Assembly (NCBI RefSeq): GCF_003986955.1
Contig: NZ_PIPN01000001.1
Span: 310,001-374,000, forward strand
Reading direction: 5' to 3'
DNA: 64,000 nucleotides
Source of the DNA: Aliidiomarina sedimenti
GTDB lineage: Bacteria > Pseudomonadota > Gammaproteobacteria > Enterobacterales > Alteromonadaceae
A model generated the notes under the pieces. The model was not told where the DNA came from. It did not search any database and saw only the letters and a list, made by a program, of their open reading frames with translations. Below, in pieces: positions 37,144 through 46,796 of the stretch (positions are counted from its first letter, which is position 1; the number at the start of each line of letters is the position of its first letter). The translations under genes were made by a program, and so were the position numbers.

Positions 37144-38205
37144 TCAATGGTCTTTTAACAGACGTTCCTGTCTATTGGGTGGATTACTGGTCAGTTCACC
37201 ACGCAACGACTGTTCCAGCGCAGCTTTCAAGTCATGGCCACGGATGTCACAGCTAAGCAGATAGTGCAGTTTGGTCAAAGCGGCCTCAATGGTCATGTCA
37301 TGACCGCTAATCACGCCAATATCCGCTAAGGCGTTGCCAGTCGCATAGCCTTCCATGTTCACTGTGCCTTTGTAGCACTGTGTACAGTTAAGCACCACCA
37401 CCTGTTGCTCAATAGCGCGGCGCAGGCTATCCAGCAATCCAGCGCTTTGAGGTGCATTACCAACGCCGTAGCTGAGCAGAACCAGTGCTTTAACCGGTTG
37501 CTGCACCAGGCTGTCGATGATCGCGGGGCTCATTCCCGGATACAGGGTGACCACACCAATGTCCTGGGGGGTCACTGACTGCACCCGTAAGGATGATTTA
37601 ATATTCTGCGCCAGCTCGGTGTTCAGCACCTCAATTTCTATGCCTGCTTTAACCAGTGGCGGGCAGTTTGGAGATGAAAATGCATCGAAACCATCGGCGT
37701 CAGACTTGGTCGCGCGGTTACCTCGAAAGAGGCGATTATTAAAAAACAACGTCACTTCGTGAATAGGGTAGTAGGCCGCGATATACAGAGCATTCAACAG
37801 GTTGATCTGACCATCCGAGCGCAACGCCGCTAACGGGATCTGTGACCCTGTGATGATGACGGGTTTATCCAGATCTTCAAACATAAAGGATAATGCGGAC
37901 GCGGTGTAGGCCATGGTATCTGTGCCATGCAACACCACGAAAGCGTCGTAATGGGCATAATTAGTCTGAATATCTTCGGCTATTCGCTGCCAGTCAGCCG
38001 GCGCCATATCTGACGAATCCATTAATGGATTGTATTCATGAATGACAAACTCGGGCATTTCCGGACGCGTAAATTCGGGAAGGCTTGCTACAGTTTCGGT
38101 CAGAAATCCCGGCGCAGGGACATAGCCCTGCGCCGATTTTTTCATCCCGATAGTACCGCCCGTGTAGGCGATATAAACCTTCTTACGAGAAGTCTGTGAA
38201 GTCAC
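37144..38205 (-). CDS. ansA: L-asparaginase I, cytoplasmic
   Basis: A 353-residue type I asparaginase hydrolysing asparagine to aspartate and ammonia. The first catalytic threonine is in YTGGTIGMK near residue 15 and the second in VVLHGTDTMAYTASAL near residue 95. No signal peptide is present, which fits AnsA and not the periplasmic AnsB. It starts with a GTG that shares one base with the sppA stop (TAGTG). sppA-ansA is the same gene pair as in E. coli. The gene is convergent with the GGDEF gene, with a gap of only 7 bp. Confidence 0.93.
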   Translation of the reverse strand: MTSQTSRKKVYIAYTGGTIGMKKSAQGYVPAPGFLTETVASLPEFTRPEMPEFVIHEYNPLMDSSDMAPADWQRIAEDIQTNYAHYDAFVVLHGTDTMAYTASALSFMFEDLDKPVIITGSQIPLAALRSDGQINLLNALYIAAYYPIHEVTLFFNNRLFRGNRATKSDADGFDAFSSPNCPPLVKAGIEIEVLNTELAQNIKSSLRVQSVTPQDIGVVTLYPGMSPAIIDSLVQQPVKALVLLSYGVGNAPQSAGLLDSLRRAIEQQVVVLNCTQCYKGTVNMEGYATGNALADIGVISGHDMTIEAALTKLHYLLSCDIRGHDLKAALEQSLRGELTSNPPNRQERLLKDH

Positions 38206-40070
38206 TAGTCAACCTTACATTGCAGGCAGCGCATATAAACGCCTTCCTGATCATTAAACTGGTTGAGGATTTTCACATCTTGCCACACTTGCAGCAACGC
38301 TTTTTCGGCCAGACCTGATGGTTGAACTGCTGTTTCGCGTTCTGGCAACCAGGTCATTGCAGTACCAAACATTTCAGCCACGAAGGCTTCTGCAGGGCTA
38401 AGGTGGGTTTCAGGCCAGCTCACTTTAAAACTGTCCGCTTCCAGCTCGGCTAACTCAGCAACCCGGGCAATTGCCGAATCAATTTCACCCAGCGCGTCGA
38501 CCAGGCCCAGATCCAGTGCTGCCTGTCCGGTCCAGACACGGCCCTGGGCAACCTCATGAACTTCAGCGGTTGTCATGTTGCGAGCATCCGCAACCAGGGT
38601 TAAAAATTGCTGATACACTTGCTCAATCGAGTTCTGAATGAGCTGCTCAGCAGCTGGCTCAAGTTGTTTAGCCGTGTTGAAGTAGGGCATTTCAGTGGTC
38701 GACAGACCGTCCATATTCACGCCGATATGCTCAAGGCTGTCTTCGAACGTAAGGAACAGGCCAAAGACACCAATCGAGCCGGTAATTGTGGTCGGTGCTG
38801 CAATGATTTCATCGGCACCTGCTGCGATCCAATAGCCGCCTGACGCCGCAGTAGAGCTCATCGAGGCTACCACTGGTTTACCGGCTTCACGCAGTTCGAC
38901 GATTTCCTGACGAATAATCTCTGACGCAAAGGCACTGCCACCTGGGCTATCAATGCGCAACACAACAGCTTTCACATTATCATCGAGGCGAGCTTCACGA
39001 AGTTCAGCGGCCAGACTATCGCCACCAATCTCGCCGGCGCGACGTGAGCCGTCCATGATCGCGCCACGGCCGACAATAACCGCAACTTCCGGTTGCCCGG
39101 TTTCACCGATTTGTGGGCGCTGGGCAGCACGTAACGCGTGCTGGTAGTCCTCGAGCGTAATATGGCGATAGGTATTCTTGTCCGTATCCAGCCCTGCCAT
39201 ATTGATTAAATCAACCCGCATTTCCTCGCGGCTTGCCAGTCGGTCAACCAGACCGCTGTCTAAAGCCATCTGGGCCTGATCGTTGCCAGCGCGCTCAAAC
39301 ACCCGCATGAAGTCTTCAATCCGACCTGAGGCAATTTCAGGGGCGATGTCACGATGCAACTGAACACCGTTAAGATACTGTGTCCATAGCTCGTTTAACC
39401 AGGCCTGGTTCGCTTCCCGGGCTTCGGCGGACATGTCTTCGCGCATGAAAGGCTCGACCGCCGACTTATATTGGCCAACCTGAAAAATGTGCTGGTTGAT
39501 CTTAAGTTTTTCCAGCAGATTCTTGAAATACATCTGATAGTAATGGAAACCTTCGATATTGACCGCACCCATTGGATTCAGGTACAGAGTGTCGGCGTGG
39601 CTTGCCAGGTAGTACTGGCTCTGCGTGTAATAGTCGCCGACTGCAAAGACTGGGCGGCCACTTTCACGAAACGCATTCAGTCGTTCGCCGACCATTTGCA
39701 TTTTACTCAGCCCGCCACCTGAAAAGTGGCGCAGGTCGAGGACAATCCCGCCAATCCGTTCATCGTTAATCGCTTCATTAATAGTGGCGACTAAATGATG
39801 AACATTCACTTCAGGAATTTCGGGGCCGCTGTTAAAAGCTTCCTGGAAAAATATATCGAAAGGCGCAACATAGGTTTCTTCTTCAACCAGGATGCCATGC
39901 GGGTTTATTACCAGCAGGCCATCTTCAGGCACTTCAGGGATATTCTCACCGGTACTTAACACCGCAATAAAGAGAATCAAAAGAACAAAGAAGATTACGT
40001 TAAGTAAAACAATTCGCGTGGCGTTAATGATTCGCCACAGCTTGCTCAAGAGGTTGCGCAATAATTTCAT
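38205..40070 (-). CDS. sppA: Signal peptide peptidase SppA, 67 kDa type
   Basis: A 621-residue inner-membrane serine protease that degrades cleaved signal peptides. One N-terminal membrane helix (about residues 18-40) precedes two tandem ClpP-like domains. The catalytic lysine lies in GQYKSAVEPF in the first domain, and the serine in SMSSTAASGGYW in the second, the Ser-Lys dyad of the long bacterial form. Its stop overlaps the start of ansA by one base. A 149-bp gap to the divergent nitroreductase holds both promoters. Confidence 0.95.
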   Translation of the reverse strand: MKLLRNLLSKLWRIINATRIVLLNVIFFVLLILFIAVLSTGENIPEVPEDGLLVINPHGILVEEETYVAPFDIFFQEAFNSGPEIPEVNVHHLVATINEAINDERIGGIVLDLRHFSGGGLSKMQMVGERLNAFRESGRPVFAVGDYYTQSQYYLASHADTLYLNPMGAVNIEGFHYYQMYFKNLLEKLKINQHIFQVGQYKSAVEPFMREDMSAEAREANQAWLNELWTQYLNGVQLHRDIAPEIASGRIEDFMRVFERAGNDQAQMALDSGLVDRLASREEMRVDLINMAGLDTDKNTYRHITLEDYQHALRAAQRPQIGETGQPEVAVIVGRGAIMDGSRRAGEIGGDSLAAELREARLDDNVKAVVLRIDSPGGSAFASEIIRQEIVELREAGKPVVASMSSTAASGGYWIAAGADEIIAAPTTITGSIGVFGLFLTFEDSLEHIGVNMDGLSTTEMPYFNTAKQLEPAAEQLIQNSIEQVYQQFLTLVADARNMTTAEVHEVAQGRVWTGQAALDLGLVDALGEIDSAIARVAELAELEADSFKVSWPETHLSPAEAFVAEMFGTAMTWLPERETAVQPSGLAEKALLQVWQDVKILNQFNDQEGVYMRCLQCKVD

Positions 40071-40219
40071 AAGAATCCGCCTGTGAGGCCTGACAAGTAA
40101 AAATAAGGGGGTCTATGGTAACCAACTTAGACCTTTAGTACAGCTTAAACTTTGTAACAAAAGACTTCGTTTATGCTATGTTTGCGGCTTTCCGAAGCTA
40201 GTTACCAAGGTAGATTCCC

Positions 40220-40786
40220 ATGCAGGCGATAGACTTACTGACCCAGCGCTCCTCAATGCCTCGTTTGATTGCGCCGGCTCCGGATGAGGCGGCGTTGCAA
40301 CTTATTCAACGGGCTGCATTGCGGGTGCCCGATCATATGAATTTGCTGCCGTTTCGCTGCCAGTTGGTGGGCGGTGATGAACTGGTCAACTTAGGTCTGC
40401 TATTTCAGCGAGCCTGCGAGCAGGAGAGTGGTTTTAACCTTCGCGATCGGGAACGCGCGGGGCAGCTACCGTTACGAGCGCCGTTGATCATTGTCGTTAG
40501 CACGGATTATAAGGAACATCCTGCGGTGCCACGGCAAGAACAGTTTGCCAGTGCGGCATGCGCAACTATGGCGATGCAGCAGGCTTGCTTTGCGCTGGAC
40601 TATGGCGCTATCTGGCGCACCGGGCCCTACGCTGAATCGACAGTGGTTAAAAAAGGGCTTGGTATTCGTAGCGATAATGATCTGGTTGGCTTCCTCTATG
40701 TTGGCACCCCCGCTGTACCGACCCCGATCAAACCTGAACGAGAAGCCGCGCTGTTGCAATGGACGACACTGAAGCTGGATGAATAA
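40220..40786 (+). CDS. YdjA-like nitroreductase
   Basis: A 188-residue minimal nitroreductase-family flavoprotein resembling E. coli YdjA. LLTQRSSMPRL near the start supplies the FMN-phosphate arginine/serine residues, and APDH is replaced by VPDHMNLLPF near residue 36. The late segment IWRTGPYAES and GFLYVGTP are conserved. Physiological substrates of this group are not known. The stop lies directly against the first ArgR box of the arginine operon. It is divergent from sppA. Confidence 0.88.
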   Translation: MQAIDLLTQRSSMPRLIAPAPDEAALQLIQRAALRVPDHMNLLPFRCQLVGGDELVNLGLLFQRACEQESGFNLRDRERAGQLPLRAPLIIVVSTDYKEHPAVPRQEQFASAACATMAMQQACFALDYGAIWRTGPYAESTVVKKGLGIRSDNDLVGFLYVGTPAVPTPIKPEREAALLQWTTLKLDE

Positions 40787-40804
40787 AGTGAATATTAATA
40801 TCAA
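40787..40804 (+). promoter_or_regulatory. ARG box 1 (upstream, degenerate)
   Basis: AGTGAATATTAATATCAA matches the left half (TGAAT plus four A/T) of the ArgR operator well, while the right half is degenerate. It begins right after the nitroreductase stop and exactly 21 bp before box 2, the spacing of paired ARG boxes in E. coli. Confidence 0.65.
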
Positions 40805-40807
40805 ATA

Positions 40808-40825
40808 ACTGAATAAAAATTCTTT
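40808..40825 (+). promoter_or_regulatory. ARG box 2 (promoter-proximal)
   Basis: ACTGAATAAAAATTCTTT matches the ArgR consensus TGAAT-4 A/T-ATTCA except for the last A. It overlaps the -35 element of the argC promoter, so arginine-bound ArgR would block polymerase. Confidence 0.85.
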
Positions 40826-40851
40826 ACAGCTGCATTTGTATCCCGTATTCT
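40823..40851 (+). promoter_or_regulatory. argC promoter
   Basis: TTTACA (40823-40828) and TATTCT (40846-40851) are separated by 17 bp. The -35 overlaps ARG box 2. Initiation near 40858 gives a leader of about 37 nt before the argC ATG. Confidence 0.7.
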
Positions 40852-40894
40852 GCTGCCATTGGTTTAAACAATGCGCAGCTAGTCGGGAGTACGC

Positions 40895-41923
40895 ATGCAA
40901 CAGTCTCATCAGGTTTGGGTTTTAGGTGCCAGTGGTTATAGTGGTGCGGCCTTGTGTCGCATCCTGGCGCGACATCCCTCGGTGAACATTGCTGGTGCCT
41001 TTAGTTCCGCAGGATCCTCGCCGGTTGAAATAAACAAACTCTATCCAGAATTAAGCGGCCAGCTCGAGCTGATGGTAGAGCCATGGTGTGACAGCCTGAT
41101 AGCCGAGGCCGCTTCTGCAGTGGATAGTGTTTTCCTCGCGCTACCCCATGAAGCAAGCGTTTATCTGGCTCCCTTGCTGTTACAACAGGGCTGTCGGGTG
41201 TACGATCTGTCCGGCGCGTTCCGTCTCAACGATGTGAATAACTATCCACTTTATTATGGTTTCGAGCACACGCACCCCGAGTTGCTCGCTGCTGCCAACT
41301 ATGCGCTGCCTGAGCTGAATCAATCCAGCGCAGCCTACGATGCGCCTTTGCAAAGTCTCCCCGGTTGTTATCCCACCGCTGCAACACTTGCGCTTGCCCC
41401 GTTGTTGCAAAGTGGTCTCTGCGATTCAGCCCAGATGCCGGTTGTGACCGCAGTAAGCGGTGTGTCCGGCGCAGGTCGCAAAGCATCTCTGACCACTAGT
41501 TTCTGCGAAGTAAGCTTGCAGCCCTATGCTGTGCTGACCCATCGTCATCAGATTGAGCTTGAGCAAAACCTGAACTGTGAACTGATATTTGTCCCTCAGT
41601 TGGGTAATTTTAAGCGCGGTATCGTGGCGACCGCTGTGGTAACGCTGAAAGCCGACCCGGACGGCCGTGTCCCGGACAAGGCGGTGGTAGAGGCGTTGTA
41701 CCAGCAGGCCTATGGTCATCAGCCGGCGATTCGGCTGCGCGATCAGCCAGCAAAGATCGATGATGTCGCACATACCCCATTTTGCGATCTCTACGTGCAG
41801 GTTGTTGGCCGTAAAGTGGTCATTATTGCTGCGCTGGATAACCTACTCAAAGGTGCGGCCTCGCAGGCGGTGCAGGTATTTAATCTAAGCAACGGATTTG
41901 ACAGCATGGAGGCACTGCTATGA
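40895..41923 (+). CDS. argC: N-acetyl-gamma-glutamyl-phosphate reductase
   Basis: A 342-residue NADPH enzyme for the third step of arginine synthesis. The nucleotide loop is LGASGYSGAALCRIL near residue 10, and the catalytic cysteine is in LPGCYPTAATL near residue 153. GGGAG precedes the ATG. It opens the arginine operon, and its stop overlaps argB by 4 bp. Confidence 0.96.
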   Translation: MQQSHQVWVLGASGYSGAALCRILARHPSVNIAGAFSSAGSSPVEINKLYPELSGQLELMVEPWCDSLIAEAASAVDSVFLALPHEASVYLAPLLLQQGCRVYDLSGAFRLNDVNNYPLYYGFEHTHPELLAAANYALPELNQSSAAYDAPLQSLPGCYPTAATLALAPLLQSGLCDSAQMPVVTAVSGVSGAGRKASLTTSFCEVSLQPYAVLTHRHQIELEQNLNCELIFVPQLGNFKRGIVATAVVTLKADPDGRVPDKAVVEALYQQAYGHQPAIRLRDQPAKIDDVAHTPFCDLYVQVVGRKVVIIAALDNLLKGAASQAVQVFNLSNGFDSMEALL

Positions 41924-42714
41924 AGCAACCTTCTTTAGTTGTCAAAATCGGCGGGCGGGCGCTGAACGATCTGGCGGCCCTGGAATCGCTGTTAACCAGG
42001 CTGGCAGCAACTCACCAGACCCGTCCTACTGTGCTGGTGCATGGCGGCGGTGATCTGATCGATGCCTGGCTGCAACGTTTCGAGCGTCCGGTGGTTAAAA
42101 ACCAGGGACTCAGAGTCACTCAGGCGAGCGACATGCCAGTGGTGGCAGGGGCCTTAGCTGGTGCGCTCAATAGTCAGCTGGTTGCTACCATCAATGCGTT
42201 AGGAACACCGGCTTGTGGTATGTCGTTAGCCGACGCCCATTGGTGTCGCCTGGTTGAGGACACTGCCCGTGGTGCTGTGGGCATACCCGACATCGCGCAG
42301 AGCAATGCAGGGTATCTGACGACCTTGTTAGATGCCGGTTTGCTGCCCGTGGTGAGTTCCGTGGGGATGCTGGCCAGCGGCCAGTTGGTTAACGTCAACG
42401 CGGATCTTGCGGCAGCGGCAGTTGCCGCCGTGCTGGAAGCTGATCTGCTGTTGCTGACTGATGTGGATGCCATTCTTGACCAGCAGGGCAACCCGGTGAC
42501 TGATGTTACACCGCTGCAGGCGCAGGCGCTGATCGACAGCAATGTGGTCCATGATGGCATGAAAGTAAAACTGGAAGCAGCGCTGCAGGCTGCTCAGCTC
42601 TCCCGACGAAGCACCGCGGTAGCGGCCTGGTATAGCCAGGCGCCGCTTACCGCCATCCTCAATGGCCAGGCTCTGGCCAGCCGGATCGTTCTCGACGATT
42701 CAGCGTCAGCTTAA
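41920..42714 (+). CDS. argB: Acetylglutamate kinase
   Basis: A 264-residue amino-acid kinase phosphorylating N-acetylglutamate. KIGGRALND at the N-terminus and VHGGGDLIDAWLQ near residue 40 are the nucleotide and substrate loops, and NVNADLAAAAVAA near residue 157 is the late binding segment. The short length without an N-terminal arginine-sensing helix suggests the E. coli-like, feedback-insensitive form, so control would lie with ArgR and the synthase step. Confidence 0.95.
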   Translation: MKQPSLVVKIGGRALNDLAALESLLTRLAATHQTRPTVLVHGGGDLIDAWLQRFERPVVKNQGLRVTQASDMPVVAGALAGALNSQLVATINALGTPACGMSLADAHWCRLVEDTARGAVGIPDIAQSNAGYLTTLLDAGLLPVVSSVGMLASGQLVNVNADLAAAAVAAVLEADLLLLTDVDAILDQQGNPVTDVTPLQAQALIDSNVVHDGMKVKLEAALQAAQLSRRSTAVAAWYSQAPLTAILNGQALASRIVLDDSASA

Positions 42715-42743
42715 TCCAATTTATTTTAATTCAAGGAACTTCA

Positions 42744-43664
42744 ATGCAGTCTAAACACTGTTTATCACTGCTTGATCTGTCGCCAGCCGATATCCGGGAT
42801 GTCCTCGATTTGGCCAGACAGATGAAAGCAGAACCGGCCGCGTACGCGAATTGTCTGCGTGGTAAAAGTATCGCACTGTTGTTTGAAAAGCCGAGCCTGC
42901 GCACCCGGGTTAGCTTTGACGTGGGGATCTATCAGTTAGGCGGCCAGGCTATTTACCTCGATAGTAAGCAGGTTGGCCCTGGTTCACGCGAAACGGTTCA
43001 GGACATCGCCAATAATCTGGGTTGCTGGACCCATGCCATTGTGGCCCGGGTCTACCAGCATGCGACTCTGAAGGCCTTAAGCCAGGGGCGTATTCCCGTG
43101 GTCAACGCGTTGTGTGATCAGCATCATCCCTGTCAGACACTAGCCGACTTACTGACCTTGCAGGAACTTTATGGCGACGACCTCAGCGAGACCCGGGTTG
43201 CCTACCTGGGCGATGGCAATAACGTATGCCAGTCGCTGATGGTCGGCGCCGCGGCGATGGGCCTTTCGTTGCAGGTGGCAACGCCGCCATCGTTGCAGCC
43301 CACTAAGGAAATTCAGGCGCAATTGGATCAGTTGTATCCGGCTCACCGGGTAACAACCCACAATGCGGTCGATGCACTCCACACGGTGGATGTCCTCTAC
43401 ACCGATACCTGGATCTCGATGGGTGAGGAAGGCGGCGAGGTTGAGGCAAAGAAAACGGCGCTAAGCGGTTACCAGGTCAACGCCGGGCTACTTAAGCAAA
43501 CTGGTGCCCGTCATGTCATGCATTGCCTGCCGGCCCACCGCGATGAAGAGATCAGCAGTGAGGTCCTGAATCAGCAGCAAGCTGTGGTCTTGCGCCAGGC
43601 AGAGAACCGCATGCACGTACAAAAAGCACTTTTAACCATTATGATGAACGAGGAATTCCAATGA
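42744..43664 (+). CDS. argF: Ornithine carbamoyltransferase
   Basis: A 306-residue transferase making citrulline from ornithine and carbamoyl phosphate. The carbamoyl-phosphate loop reads [12 protein letters not shown] near residue 48, with leucine where E. coli has threonine, a variant common in other bacteria. [11 protein letters not shown] near residue 130 and HCLPAHR near residue 257 identify an OTCase. AAGGA precedes the ATG. ATGA overlaps argG. Confidence 0.95.
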   Translation: MQSKHCLSLLDLSPADIRDVLDLARQMKAEPAAYANCLRGKSIALLFEKPSLRTRVSFDVGIYQLGGQAIYLDSKQVGPGSRETVQDIANNLGCWTHAIVARVYQHATLKALSQGRIPVVNALCDQHHPCQTLADLLTLQELYGDDLSETRVAYLGDGNNVCQSLMVGAAAMGLSLQVATPPSLQPTKEIQAQLDQLYPAHRVTTHNAVDALHTVDVLYTDTWISMGEEGGEVEAKKTALSGYQVNAGLLKQTGARHVMHCLPAHRDEEISSEVLNQQQAVVLRQAENRMHVQKALLTIMMNEEFQ

Positions 43665-44881
43665 GCACGTCTATTAACAAAGTTGTTTTAGCCTATTCGG
43701 GCGGTCTGGATACCTCGGCGATTGTGCCTTGGTTAAAAGAAACCTACCAATGTGAGGTCATCGCTTTCGTTGCTGACGTGGGTCAGGGCGACGCCGAATT
43801 AGAAGGCATTGAAGACAAAGCGCGTAACTCAGGTGCGTCAGCCTGTTATGTGGTCGACTTGAAAGAAAAAATGATGCAGCAGGTGGTGGTTCCGGCGATG
43901 CAGGCAGGCGCCATTTATGAAGGTGATTACCTGCTTGGTACCGCACTGGCACGGCCGGTGATTGCCCAGGCTCAGGTCGAGCTTGCGCTGGAGCTGGGAG
44001 CGGACGCGGTGTCGCATGGCTGTACCGGGAAAGGCAATGATCAGGTACGTTTTGAAGGAACCTACGCAGCATTAGCGCCGCAGCTAAGCGTGATTGCGCC
44101 ATGGCGCGAATGGCCCTACAAGTCACGTGAAGATTTGCTCAATTACCTCGCTGAGCGCCAGATCCCCTGTGCCGCGAGTAAAGAAAAAATGTACAGCCGG
44201 GATGCTAACCTGTGGCATATCTCGCATGAAGGTGGGGAGCTGGAAGATCCATGGCAGTCGCCGAGCGATAAAGTCTGGACCTTAACCAACAGCCCGAAGG
44301 AGGCACCCGACGAACCTCTGGAGGTCAGCTTACGCTTTGTGCAGGGATGTCTGAATGCCGTCAACGGACGCCAGGGGACACTTAGCTCCATGCTCAGTGA
44401 ACTGAACGAGCTGGCTGGCACCCACGGCGTAGGGCGGATTGATATTGTGGAGAACCGGCTGGTCGGCATGAAGTCTCGCGGTTGCTACGAAACTCCGGGT
44501 GGAACCCTCTGGTACCGCGCGTTGCAGGGGCTCGAGCAGCTCACGATGGATCGTCCCAGTGTGCAGTTGCGCAAGTACCTCGGCAATCAGTTGGCCCAGG
44601 TTCTGTACGATGGTAACTGGTTTACACCGGTTCGCCATGCACTGACTGCCGCTGCAGGCGAACTGGCAGCGGTGCTAACCGGCGACGTAGTGGTGGAGCT
44701 GTATAAAGGGCAGTGTACCGTGGTGCAGAGACGATCGCCGCAAAGCCTCTACTCAGAAGCATTTGCCACCTTTGAAGATGACGATGTCTATAATCAGAAA
44801 GACGCCGCGGGCTTTATTCGTTTGCACAGCTTACCGAGCCGGATCCGGGCGCTGCAGCAAACCAAAGGAGGTCAGCTATGA
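43661..44881 (+). CDS. argG: Argininosuccinate synthase
   Basis: A 406-residue ATP pyrophosphatase joining citrulline and aspartate. The PP-loop [10 protein letters not shown] is at about residue 10, and [15 protein letters not shown] near residue 115 is the aspartate/ATP segment. It is of the shorter, common bacterial type. Four-base overlaps link it to argF and argH, so argF, argG and argH are translationally coupled. Confidence 0.97.
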   Translation: MSTSINKVVLAYSGGLDTSAIVPWLKETYQCEVIAFVADVGQGDAELEGIEDKARNSGASACYVVDLKEKMMQQVVVPAMQAGAIYEGDYLLGTALARPVIAQAQVELALELGADAVSHGCTGKGNDQVRFEGTYAALAPQLSVIAPWREWPYKSREDLLNYLAERQIPCAASKEKMYSRDANLWHISHEGGELEDPWQSPSDKVWTLTNSPKEAPDEPLEVSLRFVQGCLNAVNGRQGTLSSMLSELNELAGTHGVGRIDIVENRLVGMKSRGCYETPGGTLWYRALQGLEQLTMDRPSVQLRKYLGNQLAQVLYDGNWFTPVRHALTAAAGELAAVLTGDVVVELYKGQCTVVQRRSPQSLYSEAFATFEDDDVYNQKDAAGFIRLHSLPSRIRALQQTKGGQL

Positions 44882-46728
44882 GTATGTGGGGTGGGCGCTT
44901 TGCGGCGCCTTCGGCGGAGGTTTTTACCCGTTTTAATGACTCATTACCGTTTGATTATGTGCTGGCACCGTATGAAATAATCGCCAGCAAAGCCTGGTCA
45001 AAATCGCTGCAGGGCGCTGGCATTATTAATGCCGATGAATGCCAACAGTTGCTGCAGGGGCTTGATGAACTGGCTGAGGAGCTCAAGCAAACGGCGGACT
45101 TGCCGGTACGCGACCGCGCCGAGGACATTCATAGCTGGATTGAAGCTAAGTTACAGGACAAGTTGGGCGCGGTGGGCCGTAAGCTGCATACAGGGCGAAG
45201 CCGCAACGATTTGGTGGCGACCGATCTCAGGCTGTGGCTAAAGGCTGAGTACCAGGCTTTGCAGGCCTCTCTTATCAGCTGCATTAACGCGCTTATCCAG
45301 TTTGCTAAACGCCACCAGGCGACGGTATTGCCCGGCTATACCCATTTGCAACGGGCACAGCCGGTATTGCTGGCCCACTGGGCACTGGCCTACGTCGAGA
45401 TGCTGGAACGTGATCATATGCGTTTGCAGGCTGCTGTCCTGCACATGGATCAGTCACCACTTGGCTGTGGCGCACTGGCCGGGACCGGACTGGATATTGA
45501 TCGCGAGGCACTGGCGCAGGAGATGGGCTTTCAGAGTGCGTGTGAGAATAGCCTCGACGCAGTCTCTGATCGCGATTTTGTAGTGGAGTGTCTTAGTGTT
45601 GCCAGCCTGTCAATGGTCCATTTGTCGCGGCTGTGTGAAGACGTGGTGTTCTATGCCTCCGGTGAAGCGGGCTTTTTCCTCCTTGGCGATGCCATAAGTA
45701 GTGGCTCGTCATTGATGCCGCAAAAGAAAAACCCGGATGTTTTTGAGCTGGTACGGGGTAAAAGTGGCCGCGTTGCGGGCCACTTGCAGGCGATGCTGAT
45801 GACGCTGAAAGGCTTGCCACTGGCGTACAACAAGGACCTGCAGGAAGACAAAGAAGCCTTATTTGATGGCGTCAGTCAATGGAAAAATAGCCTCGATATC
45901 ATTACCTACAGTTTGGCTCATATTGACGTCGACTCCAACGCCACCGCGGAGGCTGCCAAACGAGGCTACAGCAACGCCACCGATTTAGCCGACTATCTGG
46001 TCAGCAAAGGCATTCCGTTCCGCGATGCGCATGAGCAAAGCGGTAAGCTGGTGCTGCAGGCGATCGATAAAGGGGTGAGTCTGGAACAGCTTCCGCTCGA
46101 GCAGATGCAACAGATCAACCCGGCGATTGCAGAGGATGTCTACCCGGTACTGGAAGTGGAAGCTGGCTTGCAGGCACGTAATGCACTTGGTGGTACGTCA
46201 CGGCAGCAGGTGAAACAGGCGTTAGTGCGTGCAGAGACTCAGTTAAACGCGCAAAAAGCTGAATTGAAACAAGTTCGCCAGGCCAGGTTGTCTGATGTCG
46301 ATGCAATATATGAGCTGATCACCTACTGGACCGGTAAAGGCGAGCATCTGCCACGGCCAAAAGCCGATATTATGCAGGCCATTCACACCTTTGCAGTGGT
46401 TGAAGTGGAGAATAAGGTGGTTGGCTGCGCCGCGCTCTATGTCTATGGAACTGGCTTAGCGGAAATCCGTTCGCTCGGCTTAAAGCCAGGGCTGGAAGGG
46501 CGTGGATTAGGTGCTGCCATTGTTCACTTCTTGCTTGGCCAGGCCCGTGATCTGCATATCAACCGGGTTATCGTACTCACCCGGGCTGCTGAGTTTTTCC
46601 GCCGCCTTGGCTTTAAAGACGCGGATAAATCCCGTTGGCCAGAAAAAGTAATGAAGGACTGTGAGCTGTGTCCGCGTAAGCATAATTGCGATGAAAGCGG
46701 GCTGGAGTTCTACCTCTATACGGACTGA
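44878..46728 (+). CDS. argH: Fused argininosuccinate lyase / N-acetylglutamate synthase, ArgH(A)
   Basis: A 616-residue fusion. Residues 1 to about 455 are argininosuccinate lyase, with the signature [12 protein letters not shown] near residue 277 and the [13 protein letters not shown] segment near 103. Residues from about 466 are a GNAT acetyltransferase ([11 protein letters not shown], then the acetyl-CoA loop EGRGLGAA) like the short form of N-acetylglutamate synthase, ending in a CPRKHNCDE segment. Such argH(A) fusions are known from Alteromonas, Moritella and Vibrio relatives, where one protein catalyses the first and last steps of arginine synthesis. A strong AGGAGGT site precedes the ATG. 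The gene ends the operon. Confidence 0.95.
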   Translation: MSMWGGRFAAPSAEVFTRFNDSLPFDYVLAPYEIIASKAWSKSLQGAGIINADECQQLLQGLDELAEELKQTADLPVRDRAEDIHSWIEAKLQDKLGAVGRKLHTGRSRNDLVATDLRLWLKAEYQALQASLISCINALIQFAKRHQATVLPGYTHLQRAQPVLLAHWALAYVEMLERDHMRLQAAVLHMDQSPLGCGALAGTGLDIDREALAQEMGFQSACENSLDAVSDRDFVVECLSVASLSMVHLSRLCEDVVFYASGEAGFFLLGDAISSGSSLMPQKKNPDVFELVRGKSGRVAGHLQAMLMTLKGLPLAYNKDLQEDKEALFDGVSQWKNSLDIITYSLAHIDVDSNATAEAAKRGYSNATDLADYLVSKGIPFRDAHEQSGKLVLQAIDKGVSLEQLPLEQMQQINPAIAEDVYPVLEVEAGLQARNALGGTSRQQVKQALVRAETQLNAQKAELKQVRQARLSDVDAIYELITYWTGKGEHLPRPKADIMQAIHTFAVVEVENKVVGCAALYVYGTGLAEIRSLGLKPGLEGRGLGAAIVHFLLGQARDLHINRVIVLTRAAEFFRRLGFKDADKSRWPEKVMKDCELCPRKHNCDESGLEFYLYTD

Positions 46729-46733
46729 TGTAA

Positions 46734-46765
46734 AAAAGCCCGCAACCAGTTGTTTGCGGGCTTTT
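46734..46765. terminator. Bidirectional terminator between argH(A) and asnS
   Basis: AAAAGCCCGCAA and TTGCGGGCTTTT form a 12-bp stem around an eight-base loop. A residues on one side and T residues on the other allow use by both convergent genes. Confidence 0.85.
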
Positions 46766-46796
46766 ATCTGTGGTGCAGTATTGCCGATTTGCTGCT

